Positions 17,566-26,545 are shown, numbered from the stretch's first letter. The stretch: 64,000 nucleotides of DNA from Rhizobium sp. BK196 (GCF_014193255.1 NZ_JACHZB010000001.1:62001-126000), one strand, 5' to 3'. Notes: a model not told the origin generated them from the letters alone. A program made the numbers and translations.

Positions 17566-17958
17566 ATGCCAGAACTCCGCATCGACCCCTTTCCCTCGGA
17601 TGAGGAACTCGCCGTGCTCTGGGCCGCCGCCAGGGATGGCGCCGAGGCGCCGGATTTCACCCGCGTCCTGCCGCGTAGCCTCGCCCATCTCGGCGCCTAT
17701 CACGACAACAGGCTGATCGGATTCGTCAATGTCGCCTGGGATGGCGGCATCCATGCCTTCATTCTCGACACTTCGGTGCATCCGGATCTGCGCCGGCAAG
17801 GTATTGCCACACAGCTGGTGATGGAGGCGACGCGGGTCGCCCGCGAGCGCGGGGCGCAATGGCTGCATGTGGATTTCGAGCCGCATCTTCGGGGCTTTTA
17901 CCGCGCCTGCGGCTTCAGGCCGACTGAGGCCGGGCTGATCCGGCTCGTCGAGGTGTGA
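17566..17958 (+). CDS. GNAT family N-acetyltransferase
   Basis: 130 residues, a single GNAT fold. Strand four and the acetyl-CoA loop are FILDTSVHPDLRRQGIATQL, with the Arg-x-x-Gly-x-Ala/Gly signature; the C-terminal FYRACGFRPTEAGLIRL is motif B. It should transfer an acetyl group from acetyl-CoA to an amine; the substrate is unknown. It converges with the exonuclease gene (3 bases between stops). Confidence 0.88.
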   Translation: MPELRIDPFPSDEELAVLWAAARDGAEAPDFTRVLPRSLAHLGAYHDNRLIGFVNVAWDGGIHAFILDTSVHPDLRRQGIATQLVMEATRVARERGAQWLHVDFEPHLRGFYRACGFRPTEAGLIRLVEV

Positions 17959-17961
17959 AGC

Positions 17962-18570
17962 TCAGGAAAGAAGCGGCCGGTAGCCGCCGCCGGCTTCGCG
18001 CCGGGTCAGGAAGAAATGCAGGAGATTGGCATAGCCGCGGGCATCATCGATGGCGCGATGCGTATGCTCGATATTGCCCAGCCATTCACGCGGATAATGT
18101 GCGATATCGCATTCCCAGGGGCTGCGCCCCGTCGCACCCGCCACCAGCGACAGGATGCAGAGCGGCGGATGGCGAAAGAGACGATCGGAAATCCACGGCC
18201 CTTCGAACAGCGGCCGGCCGGTAAAGCGCTTCAGGTAATGATCGAGCCACAGGCCATCGAGCGCCACGGGATGGGCGGCAAAGATCGGCTCGGCCCTGAA
18301 GGCTTTCACCCAGGCCACGAAGCGGGCCATGACCTCGGCCGCAGCGTCGGGGTTTTCGGTCGCCGCCGCGAAGGCTTGCGGATGGGCCTGCCAGAAGGCC
18401 GTTGTCACCGGGTCCCGCTCCGCGCCCTCCAGCGGCTGCAGCACGGCCTCGAACTCACCGAGGATCTGCCCGGTCTCGGAAACGGCGACGGAGGCGAAAG
18501 ACAGCATCGAATGGGCGCCAGGTATCGGGCCATCGAATTCGCAATCGGTGACGATGTAGATATGCGGCAC
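17962..18570 (-). CDS. DnaQ-like 3'-5' exonuclease
   Basis: 202 residues from the GTG. DEDDh-family motifs are visible: DCEFDG just after the N-terminus (Asp-x-Glu), a middle ALDGLWLDHYL, and HTHRAIDDARGYANLL with the His/Asp of motif III. These enzymes bind two metals and remove 3' nucleotides from DNA or RNA. The frame is open further upstream, but GGGAG ten bases before this GTG and the family's usual start only a few residues before the first Asp favour it. It is not the polymerase III epsilon subunit itself, as the C-terminal alpha-binding part is missing. Confidence 0.8.
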   Translation of the reverse strand: MPHIYIVTDCEFDGPIPGAHSMLSFASVAVSETGQILGEFEAVLQPLEGAERDPVTTAFWQAHPQAFAAATENPDAAAEVMARFVAWVKAFRAEPIFAAHPVALDGLWLDHYLKRFTGRPLFEGPWISDRLFRHPPLCILSLVAGATGRSPWECDIAHYPREWLGNIEHTHRAIDDARGYANLLHFFLTRREAGGGYRPLLS

Positions 18571-18765
18571 GCGCGGTGTGCTCCCAGGAGTGTTTGGTGT
18601 TGGCGAGCATAGCGGGATATTTACGGGTTGCCATGGGGGTTCGGTCCCGCACTCCATTGCCCTCAAGCCGCTGCGATAGCGCTCCTTTATCCCCACAAGA
18701 AAACACCCGGCCATCCCAAGACGACCGGGCATTTCTCGACCCGCGCCATATTCGGCTTCGGGAGA

Positions 18766-19089
18766 TCAATTATTATGTGACGCGCAGGCTTCGTCCATCG
18801 GGGTGGCGTTGCTTGTGCCGCCCTGGGTCTGCAGCTTGCCGGAGCCGGTGCCGCTGCTGCTGGCGTGGTCGGGGCAGCGGACCTTGTTGGTCTTCGTGCC
18901 CATTTTCGTGCTGCCGGTCTTCATCTTGTCCGTCGCCATCGGCTTCTTGACGGTGGTGCCGGCGCCGCCGCCGGAATCGGTGGTGTTCTTATCCATCGTG
19001 GCGCCGGTCGGGGCCGGGTTGGACTGGGCGAAGGCCGATGTGGCCATACCGAGGGCGAGAAGGGATGCTGCAACGATTTTCATATGCAT
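18766..19089 (-). CDS. Small secreted protein
   Basis: 107 residues. AGGAG lies seven bases before the ATG. A signal peptide (MKIVAASLLALGMATSAFA) is followed by a Thr/Lys/Gly-rich, probably disordered chain with a pair of widely spaced cysteines (RCPDHASS and DEACASH). Its composition resembles the secreted Gly-rich protein at 45235-45648. Function unknown. Confidence 0.7.
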   Translation of the reverse strand: MHMKIVAASLLALGMATSAFAQSNPAPTGATMDKNTTDSGGGAGTTVKKPMATDKMKTGSTKMGTKTNKVRCPDHASSSGTGSGKLQTQGGTSNATPMDEACASHNN

Positions 19090-19312
19090 GGGTATTCTCC
19101 TGACAGGATCAATTACTGGTCTCTAGGGAACCGCCGACCGCAGACATTGTTCCCTGGATTTTACCCTCTTCGCCCGCCACCCCTTTTCAATCGCTGCGCG
19201 AGCACCATCTCAAGCTTCAATCACTCTCTGCCGACAAGATCATTCCAGAGGGGAAAACGGCCCTATAAAGAGGCATGGCGGAAACGAGCCGACACGCCCA
19301 TCGAAAAACTTC

Positions 19313-19341
19313 AAGCCCGGAAAACCCCGCCGGGCTTTTTT
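19313..19341 (+). terminator. Intrinsic terminator with no gene before it
   Basis: aagcccgg (19313-19320) pairs with ccgggctt (19330-19337), 8 perfect pairs, 9-base loop, then a run of T. The only upstream + strand DNA back to 19090 is intergenic, so the terminator may end a small RNA starting in that stretch. Confidence 0.75.
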
Positions 19342-19524
19342 CCTGCGCCGTCTATAGCGCAGCGCCCCGAAGAAAAGCGGAAATGCTCCAGACTTCGGGG
19401 ATCCACCTGGCGCACATCGCCCACGCTCGGAAAGTCACGAAGAACAAGGATTTCGCGAAAAGTTGCCGCAATTCTATCAAGCTGCTGATGACATGTGGCT
19501 TTGCGAGGTGGAAGGGCGAGTGGT

Positions 19525-19965
19525 ATGTCGAATCCAATGGGGTACTGGTGGCGAAGCATATTGGCCGCGACCATATCGATGCTTGTAGCGGCATCTTCCG
19601 GTGCGATTGCAAGAGATCGGGATCAAACCTTCCCGGTTGCTTATGCAATCATGTTTCGGGGTGTCCCGGTTTCAGGGACTGCACTTTGCAAGCAGATGGT
19701 GAAATGCCGGCTTCTCGATCAAAAAGATCCACTGCTTTCACTTACTGTCACACGCCAGGGACGTAATAGCTACGAACTTTATATCGAGTGTGACGACTGC
19801 TCGTTTTCGGGCGGAAGGCCGCGTCTCTACGTTAGTGAAGAGCGAGAATTCGGCATCCAGTCTGGGCGTGGCTACGGCATCGTAACTAATCTCGTCGTGC
19901 AGCGACGAGAACAAATGGGTACAGTTTTGCTGGCATTTCCAGATGATGACAGGTGGTCGAGGTAG
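19525..19965 (+). CDS. Secreted hypothetical protein
   Basis: 146 residues from the ATG at 19525. N-terminal signal (WWRSILAATISMLVAASSGAIA) then a mature domain with three cysteines, two as CDDC in ELYIECDDCSFSGG. Strand-rich sequence suggests a small beta fold such as those of periplasmic inhibitors, but no family is recognised. Base use is mixed, somewhat AT-richer than the neighbours. Confidence 0.6.
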   Translation: MSNPMGYWWRSILAATISMLVAASSGAIARDRDQTFPVAYAIMFRGVPVSGTALCKQMVKCRLLDQKDPLLSLTVTRQGRNSYELYIECDDCSFSGGRPRLYVSEEREFGIQSGRGYGIVTNLVVQRREQMGTVLLAFPDDDRWSR

Positions 19966-19989
19966 CGGCAGAGAAGGAGTAGAGGTCCC

Positions 19990-20613
19990 CTACTCCGCAG
20001 CTTCCCCCCGCTGCGGCTCCGCGACATCCATCTCCACCTCTTCGAGCGGGGCCAGAACCTCCACCTCATACGAATAGCCTTCGAGCATCGTGTAGGTATG
20101 CTCGATCGTCTCGATCTGCTTTTCCGTCTTGCGGATGGCCTCGGCGATGGCTTCGCCCCGGGCGCGCAGCATGGAGCCGAGCACGTCGGTTTCCGGGCGG
20201 CGGCCGAGGCGGTCTATGTGTTTGCGCACGCGGGCGCGATGGCGTTCGAGCTCCAGGATGTGGAATCGGCTTTTCACGATATCGTCGGAAAGTTTGCGGC
20301 GCATGGCGGCGACCGGGTCGAAGCTGCCGGGTTCGCGCTCGTCGAGGATCACCTCGTTGACGAGCGATTCCAGCATCAGCACGCCTTCGAGATCCCGGGG
20401 GTCGGCGAGCTGCGGATCGTAGCCCGTATCGTCATAGACGCGCCGGCGCACCGGATCCTGCAGGAGTTCATAGGCGATCTGCAGCCGGTTGAAATGATCG
20501 GTGTCGCCGCCGGCATCCGGATGCGCGCCCTTGGCGGCCTTGCGCCAGGCAAGCCTGATCGCATCGGCATTGGCGTCACGCTCCAGTCCAAGCATGGCAT
20601 AGGGATCGATCAC
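19990..20613 (-). CDS. J-domain (DnaJ-like) protein
   Basis: 207 residues from the GTG. The N-terminal J domain has YAMLGLERDANADAIRLAWR and the essential HPD at residues 31-33, so it should stimulate DnaK-type ATPases. The rest is a helical, charged region (RRKLSDDIVKSRFHILELER) with a likely coiled coil, without zinc-finger or substrate domains; it is a type III J protein. GTG is preferred over upstream codons because AAGGAAG lies seven bases before it. Confidence 0.82.
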   Translation of the reverse strand: MIDPYAMLGLERDANADAIRLAWRKAAKGAHPDAGGDTDHFNRLQIAYELLQDPVRRRVYDDTGYDPQLADPRDLEGVLMLESLVNEVILDEREPGSFDPVAAMRRKLSDDIVKSRFHILELERHRARVRKHIDRLGRRPETDVLGSMLRARGEAIAEAIRKTEKQIETIEHTYTMLEGYSYEVEVLAPLEEVEMDVAEPQRGEAAE

Positions 20614-20842
20614 GCCGGCACTTCCTTCATTCACTGCTTCGTCCCTCCGAGACCTAACCGCAGGCGGACGCCGCATCAAGCCCCGAAACACCCTGCCATA
20701 ATTGCGGCCGCTCGGGACGAAATTGTGGAACGCGCGGATTTTCCCACAGGTGAAGGGTTAAGGCGATGGGTTTTTCCGGTGTTATGACTGGGAGAGAATT
20801 CAGGTGGCGCTGGCTGTCAGGACGGCCGGTCTGAACCAGCCG

Positions 20843-20955
20843 GAGCCCCCTCACCCTGCCCTCTCCCAGAGGGGAGACGGAGTGTCGCGCCTGCCGCAAA
20901 TGTCTTCTCCCCATCGGGGAGAAGATGCCGGCAGGCAGATGAGGGGACTCCGGGC
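20843..20955. repeat. RIME-like repeat
   Basis: gagccccctcaccctgccct begins a unit that ends in gatgccggcaggcagatgag and gggactccgg, with an inner cttctccccatcggggagaa palindrome. It lies between the J-domain gene and the cold-shock gene, with about 480 bases of otherwise gene-free DNA up to the latter. Confidence 0.78.
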
Positions 20956-21438
20956 GCCGACCTCGCTCTCTTCCAATTGGCAAGGAAGATTGGAAACTCG
21001 CACGCACCGTCATCTGCAAGTGGCGCCTCGTCATCCACAAGTTGCATCCTTCACCCTGCCCCACCTTGATACACATCCGCCACTTTCTGCTAACGCCCCG
21101 CCAACCATTTGAATAGACATCATTTCCCGCATCGCAAAAAGCCATGCCACAATATTGCCGCTTGCTTTTTGCCCGAAATGCTGGCACGAACTGCAACACT
21201 CGGGCATTTCGCATGCCGGTGACTGGACTGAAGTGGTAATGCCTCGTCGGAGCGCCAATTCCGGCAGGGCGGCATGGGTGACACCCATGCGCGTAGATGT
21301 TCTTTCCCCGTACGTGACGTCTCGACTGACCCTTCGCGTCCGGCTTCCAGGGCCGAAAGCGCGAAAGCTAAAGCCGTCCGCCTCCCCACCGCCGGGGGTG
21401 CGGATAAACTAACTACCAATGGGAAAAGGACTATCCCC
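20956..21438. other. Long 5' region of the cold-shock gene
   Basis: No convincing gene. Cold-shock mRNAs usually have long leaders that regulate translation by folding; this stretch probably holds the promoter and leader. The end, gggaaaaggactatccccat, contains the ribosome binding site and an imperfect ggga/tccc pairing that could cover it. Confidence 0.4.
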
Positions 21439-21651
21439 ATGGCCACCAAGGGCACCGTAAAATTCTTCAACCAGGACAAGGGTTTTGGTTTCATCACGCC
21501 GGAAGGCGGCGCCAAGGACGTTTTCGTCCACATCTCCGCTCTCCAGGCTTCTGGCATCCAGTCGCTGCGCGAAGGCCAGCAGGTTTCTTTCGACACCGAG
21601 CCGGATCGCATGGGCAAGGGCCCGAAGGCTGTCAACATCCAGGCCTTCTGA
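21439..21651 (+). CDS. CspA family cold-shock protein
   Basis: 70 residues, a complete cold-shock domain: [20 protein letters not shown] (RNP1 KGFGFI) and DVFVHISAL (RNP2 VFVH). It binds single-stranded RNA and DNA and acts as an RNA chaperone. GGAAAAGGA precedes the ATG. An intrinsic terminator follows, so it is a single-gene transcript. Confidence 0.95.
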   Translation: MATKGTVKFFNQDKGFGFITPEGGAKDVFVHISALQASGIQSLREGQQVSFDTEPDRMGKGPKAVNIQAF

Positions 21652-21683
21652 TCTGATTCAGATCTTTCTGCGTTAAGCAGGTG

Positions 21684-21712
21684 ACGGCGCTCCGCAAGGG
21701 GCGCCGTTTTTG
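21684..21712 (+). terminator. Terminator of the cold-shock gene
   Basis: acggcgc (21684-21690) and gcgccgt (21701-21707) form a perfect stem with a 10-base loop, followed by TTTTTGTTTT. It lies 33 bases after the stop codon. Confidence 0.9.
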
Positions 21713-21754
21713 TTTTCAGATGGTGCGAGAGGTGCTTATCATATTTGCCTCCCC

Positions 21755-21893
21755 CCGGAGCCCCCTCACCCTAGCCCTCTCCCCGTTGGGTAGAGGGGAC
21801 GTGGCCTGCGACGCCTTTGAGAGTGCGGAAACGGTGCCGCAAAACCCCTTCTACCCAGCGGGGAGAAGGTGGCCCGAAGGGTCGGATGAGGTG
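21755..21893. repeat. RIME-like repeat (long form)
   Basis: Starts gagccccctcaccctagccc, has tctccccgttgggtagaggg, the inner gcctttgagagtgcggaaac / ggtgccgcaa and ends agcggggagaaggtggcccg plus aagggtcggatgagg. The same ~140-base unit is present at 58408-58586. Confidence 0.8.
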
Positions 21894-21942
21894 GCCGCCT
21901 ATTCGACGTGTACGGCTCGAACGCGGATAAGCTAGCCCTCGG

Positions 21943-22311
21943 TCAGATACCTCGCGAAAACTCCCGCGCCGCCATCAGCACCGGCATCAGTGCCCTTCCC
22001 GCCTCCGTCAGCCGATACTCCACACGCGGCGGCTGCTCGCCGTAATCCTGCCGCTCGATGAGCCCGTCCTGCTCCAGCTCCCGCAGATGCTGTGTCAGCA
22101 TCTTCTGCGAAATGCCCGGCATGTCCCGCTTCAACTGCAGGGCCCGAACCGAGGGCGCGGCAAAGAGCCGGAACAGGATCGGTAATTTCCAGCGCCCGCT
22201 GATCATTTTGAGCACCCGCGTCACATGCGCGACGGAACCGTCAGGCCCAAGACAGACGGAGCGATCTTCCTGTCCTACAGGCACTTTTAAGTGCGTAATT
22301 GTGTCGAGCAT
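21943..22311 (-). CDS. HxlR family transcriptional regulator
   Basis: 122 residues with the HxlR winged helix: VLKMISGRWKLPILFRLF, then FNCRA-frame aside the protein reads RDMPGISQKMLTQHLRELEQ and PPRVEYRLTEAGRALMPVL. A cysteine near residue 20 (SVCLGPDG) is at the place used for redox sensing in many HxlR proteins. It is divergent from the SDR gene with 47 bases between starts, so it probably controls that gene. A palindrome lies within its first codons, which suggests either autoregulation or a start a few codons further in. Confidence 0.88.
   Translation of the reverse strand: MLDTITHLKVPVGQEDRSVCLGPDGSVAHVTRVLKMISGRWKLPILFRLFAAPSVRALQLKRDMPGISQKMLTQHLRELEQDGLIERQDYGEQPPRVEYRLTEAGRALMPVLMAAREFSRGI
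22281..22294. promoter_or_regulatory. Candidate HxlR operator
   Basis: GCACTT-TT-AAGTGC is an exact inverted repeat in the HxlR/SDR divergent region, overlapping codons 6-10 of the HxlR frame. Its size and AAGTGC arms fit a homodimeric winged-helix regulator. Confidence 0.45.
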
Positions 22312-22358
22312 CGTCCTGTTCTTCTGTGCTTCCTCCGCTCCAACATAGGAAGATCGCG

Positions 22359-23168
22359 ATGGATTTGAAACTCGACGGCAAGACGGCGCTCGTCACCGGC
22401 AGCAGCAAGGGCATCGGCGAAGCGATCGCCCGAGGGCTCGCCCGCGAGAAAGCAGTTGTCATCGTCCACGGCCGCGACCGGGCCGGGACGGAGCGCGTGG
22501 CCCACGAGATCATTGCCGAAGGCGGCCGCGCTCATGCGGTGACCGGCGACCTCACCATCGACGACGAGGTGGAGCGCCTGATCGACGAGGCGCAGGCGCT
22601 TGCCGGCCGGATCGACATCCTCGTCAACAATGCCGGCGGCGCGGGCGAGCCGGAGGACTGGACAAACAGTCGCCCAGCCTCCTGGGCCGCAGCCTACGAC
22701 CGCAATGTCCTGGCCGCCCTTCGCGTCACCACAAGGCTGCTGCCCGACATGCGCAAGGCAGGCTTCGGCCGCGTCGTCAACATCTCCAGCCTCGCCGGGC
22801 TGATGCCGCCTGCCGGCAGGCCGGATTATTCCGCCTGCAAAGCCGCCATGAACGCCATGACCTCTTCCATGGCCAAGGCGGTGGCGGCCGAGGGCGTGAC
22901 CGTCAATACGATCTCACCGGGCACGATCCGCAGCGCTCGCCTGGACACTCGCTTCCGCGAGGTGGCGGTCGAACGCGGCGTGGCCGCGGATGCCGCATGG
23001 GAGACGATCGAACAGGCGGTGCTGCCGCTTTTCGCGGAGGTGCCGCTTGGCCGCGTGGGGACGCTGGACGAGATCGCCGACGCCGTCTCCTTTCTCGTCA
23101 GCCCACGGGCGGGATATATTACGGGAGTGAATCTCAGGGTCGATGGCGGGATGCTGCCGGCGATTTAG
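22359..23168 (+). CDS. SDR family oxidoreductase
   Basis: 269 residues. TGSSKGIG near residue 12 binds the cofactor, NNAGG follows, and the catalytic Ser and Tyr-x-x-x-Lys are in NISSLAG and YSACKAA. AGGAAG lies six bases before the ATG; the frame continues upstream but those codons lie in the operator region. The product resembles 3-oxoacyl-ACP reductase-like SDRs (GVNLRVDGGM at the end), though the substrate is unknown. Expression is probably controlled by the divergent HxlR gene. Confidence 0.9.
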   Translation: MDLKLDGKTALVTGSSKGIGEAIARGLAREKAVVIVHGRDRAGTERVAHEIIAEGGRAHAVTGDLTIDDEVERLIDEAQALAGRIDILVNNAGGAGEPEDWTNSRPASWAAAYDRNVLAALRVTTRLLPDMRKAGFGRVVNISSLAGLMPPAGRPDYSACKAAMNAMTSSMAKAVAAEGVTVNTISPGTIRSARLDTRFREVAVERGVAADAAWETIEQAVLPLFAEVPLGRVGTLDEIADAVSFLVSPRAGYITGVNLRVDGGMLPAI

Positions 23169-23242
23169 GGTCTGAGGACGGGCGCAACCGTAGCTCGACC
23201 CCGCTGACGCGAGGACGAAAGCTGGAGGAGCGCGCCCTGCAC

Positions 23243-23755
23243 TCATTCATTCTCGCCGAGACAGCTGCCGATATATTCCCCGCGCTTCCAGAGCAAGGCG
23301 CTTCGGATAGCTTCGCATCCTTCAGGTGTCACCGGCCACAGACATAGGATACGATCGGCGAGATCCTCGCCCGGCTGCAGGATCGCCTCGATGGCAGCGG
23401 CCTCCCGCGCGGTATCGGCATAATCAGGCATCGCCAGTATTTTGCGGTCCGCCACCCTTGCGGCTTCATGGAGCTTGCGCCGGAGCGCGACCAGCACCGC
23501 GTCGTCACCATCATCGGGTGTTTGCTCCATCGCGCCGCCACTCGCCTCGATCTCCGCAAGCAGCAGTTCGAGACTGCCCCCAAGATCCTCGCCAGCCGTC
23601 AGCCTCATCTGCCATGCTTCCACCGCCTGCCTGCACCGCGCCCGTTCCCGGGCGATTGCCGAGGCAATCGCCCTCTCCTGACAGAAGCCGCCTGAAAGCT
23701 GCGCGGCCCGCACCAGCGGCATCAGGTCTTCAGGAATAACCGTCAAGAAAGCCAC
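23243..23755 (-). CDS. Hypothetical protein
   Basis: 170 residues, acidic, Ala/Glu-rich and predicted helical (ERAIASAIARERARCRQAVE; ALVALRRKLHEAARVADRK-like stretches). No signal or membrane segment. It carries three cysteines, two of them near the C-terminus (ILCLWPV, EGCEAIR, GSCLG). Third-position GC is high, as in its neighbours, which supports real coding. No family recognised. Confidence 0.58.
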   Translation of the reverse strand: MAFLTVIPEDLMPLVRAAQLSGGFCQERAIASAIARERARCRQAVEAWQMRLTAGEDLGGSLELLLAEIEASGGAMEQTPDDGDDAVLVALRRKLHEAARVADRKILAMPDYADTAREAAAIEAILQPGEDLADRILCLWPVTPEGCEAIRSALLWKRGEYIGSCLGENE

Positions 23756-24093
23756 CCGTTACGCGAAAGAGAGGTTGCCGTTTTTGCCGGCTGGAAGCAT
23801 GTCACTGCGCAGTGAGAGGAGCCCGCGGACACAGCCGATAGCGCTGCGATCCGTTGGAATGGCGCCCCGTATGCAAGTGCTTTGCTGATGGTGATGTCGC
23901 TCCTTTCGAGCGCGCAGGCATGCATGCAAATGTCTCCTGTTGGATATCGCTGCCGTCATAGGGTTGTACCTGCGAATGCCTGCAACAATCAAGGAAATTA
24001 TTCCTATTTTCGATCACGATCCATATCAGAAGGGACTTTTCAGGGACATGGCAAACGAAGATAGGTTTATGTTCCGCACCGGCACACAAGCGC
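23756..24093. other. Gene-free stretch
   Basis: No reading frame has family features. DNA from about 23940 to 24060 is AT-richer than the flanks (aaggaaattattcctatttt), consistent with a promoter region or remnant of older DNA. Confidence 0.4.
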
Positions 24094-24411
24094 TCAGACC
24101 GCCTCGCTGTGACGCTCGACGAGTTCGGCCCATTCCATTGCCGCGTGGCGGCCGAGCACCGTCTTGTCATTTTCGATGACGGCGGCGATGCGGCGGAAGA
24201 GTTCCTCGGCAAAGGGCGCCGGCCTGCCGGATTCGGCGTTGCCGGACGGACGCAGCATGGTGCCTCCGGCAAGATGGATAGCCTCGATGCTGAACCCTTC
24301 ATGATCGCCCGAGAGCTCGGCCGAGCCGTAGAGCAGCAGGCCGTTGTCGTTCCGGCCAAGGATGGGGATGACGAGCTCGTCGAAATCGAACCGCAGGCTG
24401 AAGGCGTTCAT
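24094..24411 (-). CDS. Hypothetical protein
   Basis: 105 residues beginning MNAFSLRFDFDELVIPILGR. It looks like a compact alpha/beta protein without signal or membrane segment. Its ATG overlaps the stop of the preceding membrane-protein gene as ATGA, so the two are probably translated together. No family recognised. Confidence 0.6.
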   Translation of the reverse strand: MNAFSLRFDFDELVIPILGRNDNGLLLYGSAELSGDHEGFSIEAIHLAGGTMLRPSGNAESGRPAPFAEELFRRIAAVIENDKTVLGRHAAMEWAELVERHSEAV

Positions 24412-24617
24412 CGGCCGATGACCTCCTGCTGGAGGCATTCCGCGCGGATGAGCTGGGCCTCATGGCGGCCCGCCAGCAAGATCACGAAGCCGGCGGCGAG
24501 GAGAAGGCCGGCAAGCAGCGGGAGCCCGCCGATGGCATCGAGGCGGCGGACCGCCTGGCTGGATGCAGACGTGAGGAAAGACGCCCCGCTCCTTGCTTCA
24601 AAATATCTCGATATCAT
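24408..24617 (-). CDS. Small single-pass membrane protein
   Basis: 69 residues with one clear transmembrane helix (LPLLAGLLLAAGFVILLAG, about residues 32-51). The N-terminal ~30 residues are Ser/Arg-rich and the short C-terminal tail is charged. It forms a two-gene operon with the next gene by a four-base overlap. Function unknown. Confidence 0.55.
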   Translation of the reverse strand: MISRYFEARSGASFLTSASSQAVRRLDAIGGLPLLAGLLLAAGFVILLAGRHEAQLIRAECLQQEVIGR

Positions 24618-24703
24618 GCTGCAGCTCCTGCATCGGCTTTGATTTCAGCGATGCGGGAGGATGCGATGCCAATGGTTGAGCGATGGAATGGGCCGGGTTC
24701 GGC

Positions 24704-25258
24704 CTATGCGGCCAGCGAACGTATATCCTTGGCGACGTCGACGAGATCATTGTCGAGCTGATGATCGCGCCCCGGAAGCGCGCAGACGACCGCATCCGGG
24801 ATCGCCCTGGCGTAAAGCTCGATATGGGCAAAGGGCACGGTATCGTCTTCACTGCCGTGATAGATGAGCACGGGCAGGCCCTCCGGCAGGCTTTCGGAAA
24901 AGTCGTCGCACTCGGCGATCTCATCGCTCTCCCATCCGCCGGCACCCATGAAGGGCGGCGCGATGAGGATGACCGCGCCTGGCTCGAATGCCGGCCAGTC
25001 CTCGGCAAGCGTATGCAGAAGCACGGTGCCGCCGAAGGAATGGCCGATCAGGATGGCGCCGTCTTCGAGGGTCCGGAATTCGGCGATGACGGCAGCTTTC
25101 CAGGCCTGATAGTGCGGGTCCGCTTCATCCGGCATGCGGGGATAGCGGATAGCGTAGGCATCGCCGAGTTCACGCGCCAGGCTGTCGACGAGCTTGTTGT
25201 CCCATTGGTCATGGGTGGTTTCGCCGGCGCCCTGGATGAAGAGGATCTGTGTTGGCAT
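24704..25258 (-). CDS. Alpha/beta hydrolase (RBBP9/YdeN-like)
   Basis: 184 residues. It starts MPTQILFIQGAGE, has the nucleophile elbow GHSFGG, an Asp in YHGSEDDTVPF and a His in GRDHQLDN, giving a full Ser-Asp-His triad. The size fits the RBBP9/YdeN group of small serine hydrolases. The ATG is preceded by CAGGGGACACCTCC; earlier in-frame codons look non-coding. Substrate unknown. Confidence 0.82.
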   Translation of the reverse strand: MPTQILFIQGAGETTHDQWDNKLVDSLARELGDAYAIRYPRMPDEADPHYQAWKAAVIAEFRTLEDGAILIGHSFGGTVLLHTLAEDWPAFEPGAVILIAPPFMGAGGWESDEIAECDDFSESLPEGLPVLIYHGSEDDTVPFAHIELYARAIPDAVVCALPGRDHQLDNDLVDVAKDIRSLAA

Positions 25259-25378
25259 GGAGGTGTCCCCTGATGTCGCCATCAGGGAGATGGGTCGATG
25301 CGGCGGCAGGACAAGACTGATGGTCTCCACCGCGGTGCCGTTTCTCTTTCACGCAGATAGCCAGGCCGGACGTTGGTC

Positions 25379-26521
25379 TCAGGAATTCGGGTTTCCGAGA
25401 AGCTTCTGCTTGAAAGCCTCGATCAGCCCGTGGGGAGCCGTTTCGCCGAATAAAAGCATGGTGAGTTTGGACGCCTCCGCTGCCGCTGTCGTGCTGCGAG
25501 CAAAAAGCTCCTTTTCATAGGAAAGCAGCGCCGCGTCGATATCACCAGACGATGCCGCAATCGACTTGCCGAGTTCGGCGCCGTCATAAATCGCGAGATT
25601 GGCGCCCTCTCCCGACGGCACCATCAGATGCGCGGCATCGCCGAGAAGGGTGACGCCGGGTACCCGGCTCCATCGATGCGTTTCCGGCAGCGTATAGATG
25701 ATACGCGGCACCGGCCCCACGTCGCATCCGGTGATCAGCGCCGTCAGCGATGGAGCCCAGCCCTCGAATTCCGCGGCAATGCGGCTTGTGGCAGATGCCC
25801 GCTCGGAGACGTCGATGCTGTCGACCCACGCCTTTGGCCTTTGCAGGGCGATATAGGCGTGCAGCACCCCGTTCGGCTCGCGATGCGCCGTGATGCCCTT
25901 GCCGGGCGCGAGCGCGAACATGGAGCCGCCGCCAACAGCTTGCGCGCTGTCGGGGTGACGGACATCAGCATCGTTGAGCCATGTCTCGAAGAAGACCAGC
26001 CCGGTATAGGTCGGTGTCGCATCCGAGAGGAGCGGCCGCACTTTCGACCAGGCGCCGTCAGCGCCGATCAGCAGATCGGTCGTCACAAGCTGCCCATCAG
26101 CGAATATGAGTTCGTGCCTCCCTTCCCCGAGGGATCGCGCCGACGAGAGCTTGTGGCCCCAGCGCACCGCATCCTCCGGAAGCGACTCCAGGAGAATGCG
26201 CCGCAGCTCGCCTCGCTGCACTTCGGGACGCCTGCCCTTCCCGTCATCGGGATTGTCCATGAGAAGCGTCCCGTCCTTGTCGAAGAAGCGGGACTGCTGT
26301 CCGCCGGGATGGATGAGGTCAAGGAACTGTTCGTAAAGGCCTGCATCCTTCAGGCCGAGCTGGCCGTTGAAATCGTGGATATCGAGCATGCCGCCCTGCG
26401 ATCTCGCCTCGGGAGAGGCATCGCCCTCATAGACCGTAGCGCGGATTCCGTTGATGTGAAGGACCCGCGCAAGGACGAGGCCGCCGAGGCCGGCACCGAT
26501 GATGGCAATCGGAATATGCAT
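25379..26521 (-). CDS. FAD-dependent monooxygenase (TetX-like group)
   Basis: 380 residues, normal for group A flavin monooxygenases. GAGLGG (residues 9-14) binds the ADP part of FAD; LLIGADGAWSKVRP is the DG motif; GDAAHLMVPSGEGAN binds the flavin ribityl chain. Sequence style (HINGIRATVYEGD, QGGMLDIH) is close to tetracycline-destructase-like enzymes, but many relatives hydroxylate other aromatic compounds, so no drug activity should be assumed. It is divergent from a TetR gene and two palindromic operators lie between them. Confidence 0.87.
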   Translation of the reverse strand: MHIPIAIIGAGLGGLVLARVLHINGIRATVYEGDASPEARSQGGMLDIHDFNGQLGLKDAGLYEQFLDLIHPGGQQSRFFDKDGTLLMDNPDDGKGRRPEVQRGELRRILLESLPEDAVRWGHKLSSARSLGEGRHELIFADGQLVTTDLLIGADGAWSKVRPLLSDATPTYTGLVFFETWLNDADVRHPDSAQAVGGGSMFALAPGKGITAHREPNGVLHAYIALQRPKAWVDSIDVSERASATSRIAAEFEGWAPSLTALITGCDVGPVPRIIYTLPETHRWSRVPGVTLLGDAAHLMVPSGEGANLAIYDGAELGKSIAASSGDIDAALLSYEKELFARSTTAAAEASKLTMLLFGETAPHGLIEAFKQKLLGNPNS

Positions 26522-26545
26522 GTCAATTCTCCGGAATTATTTAAA

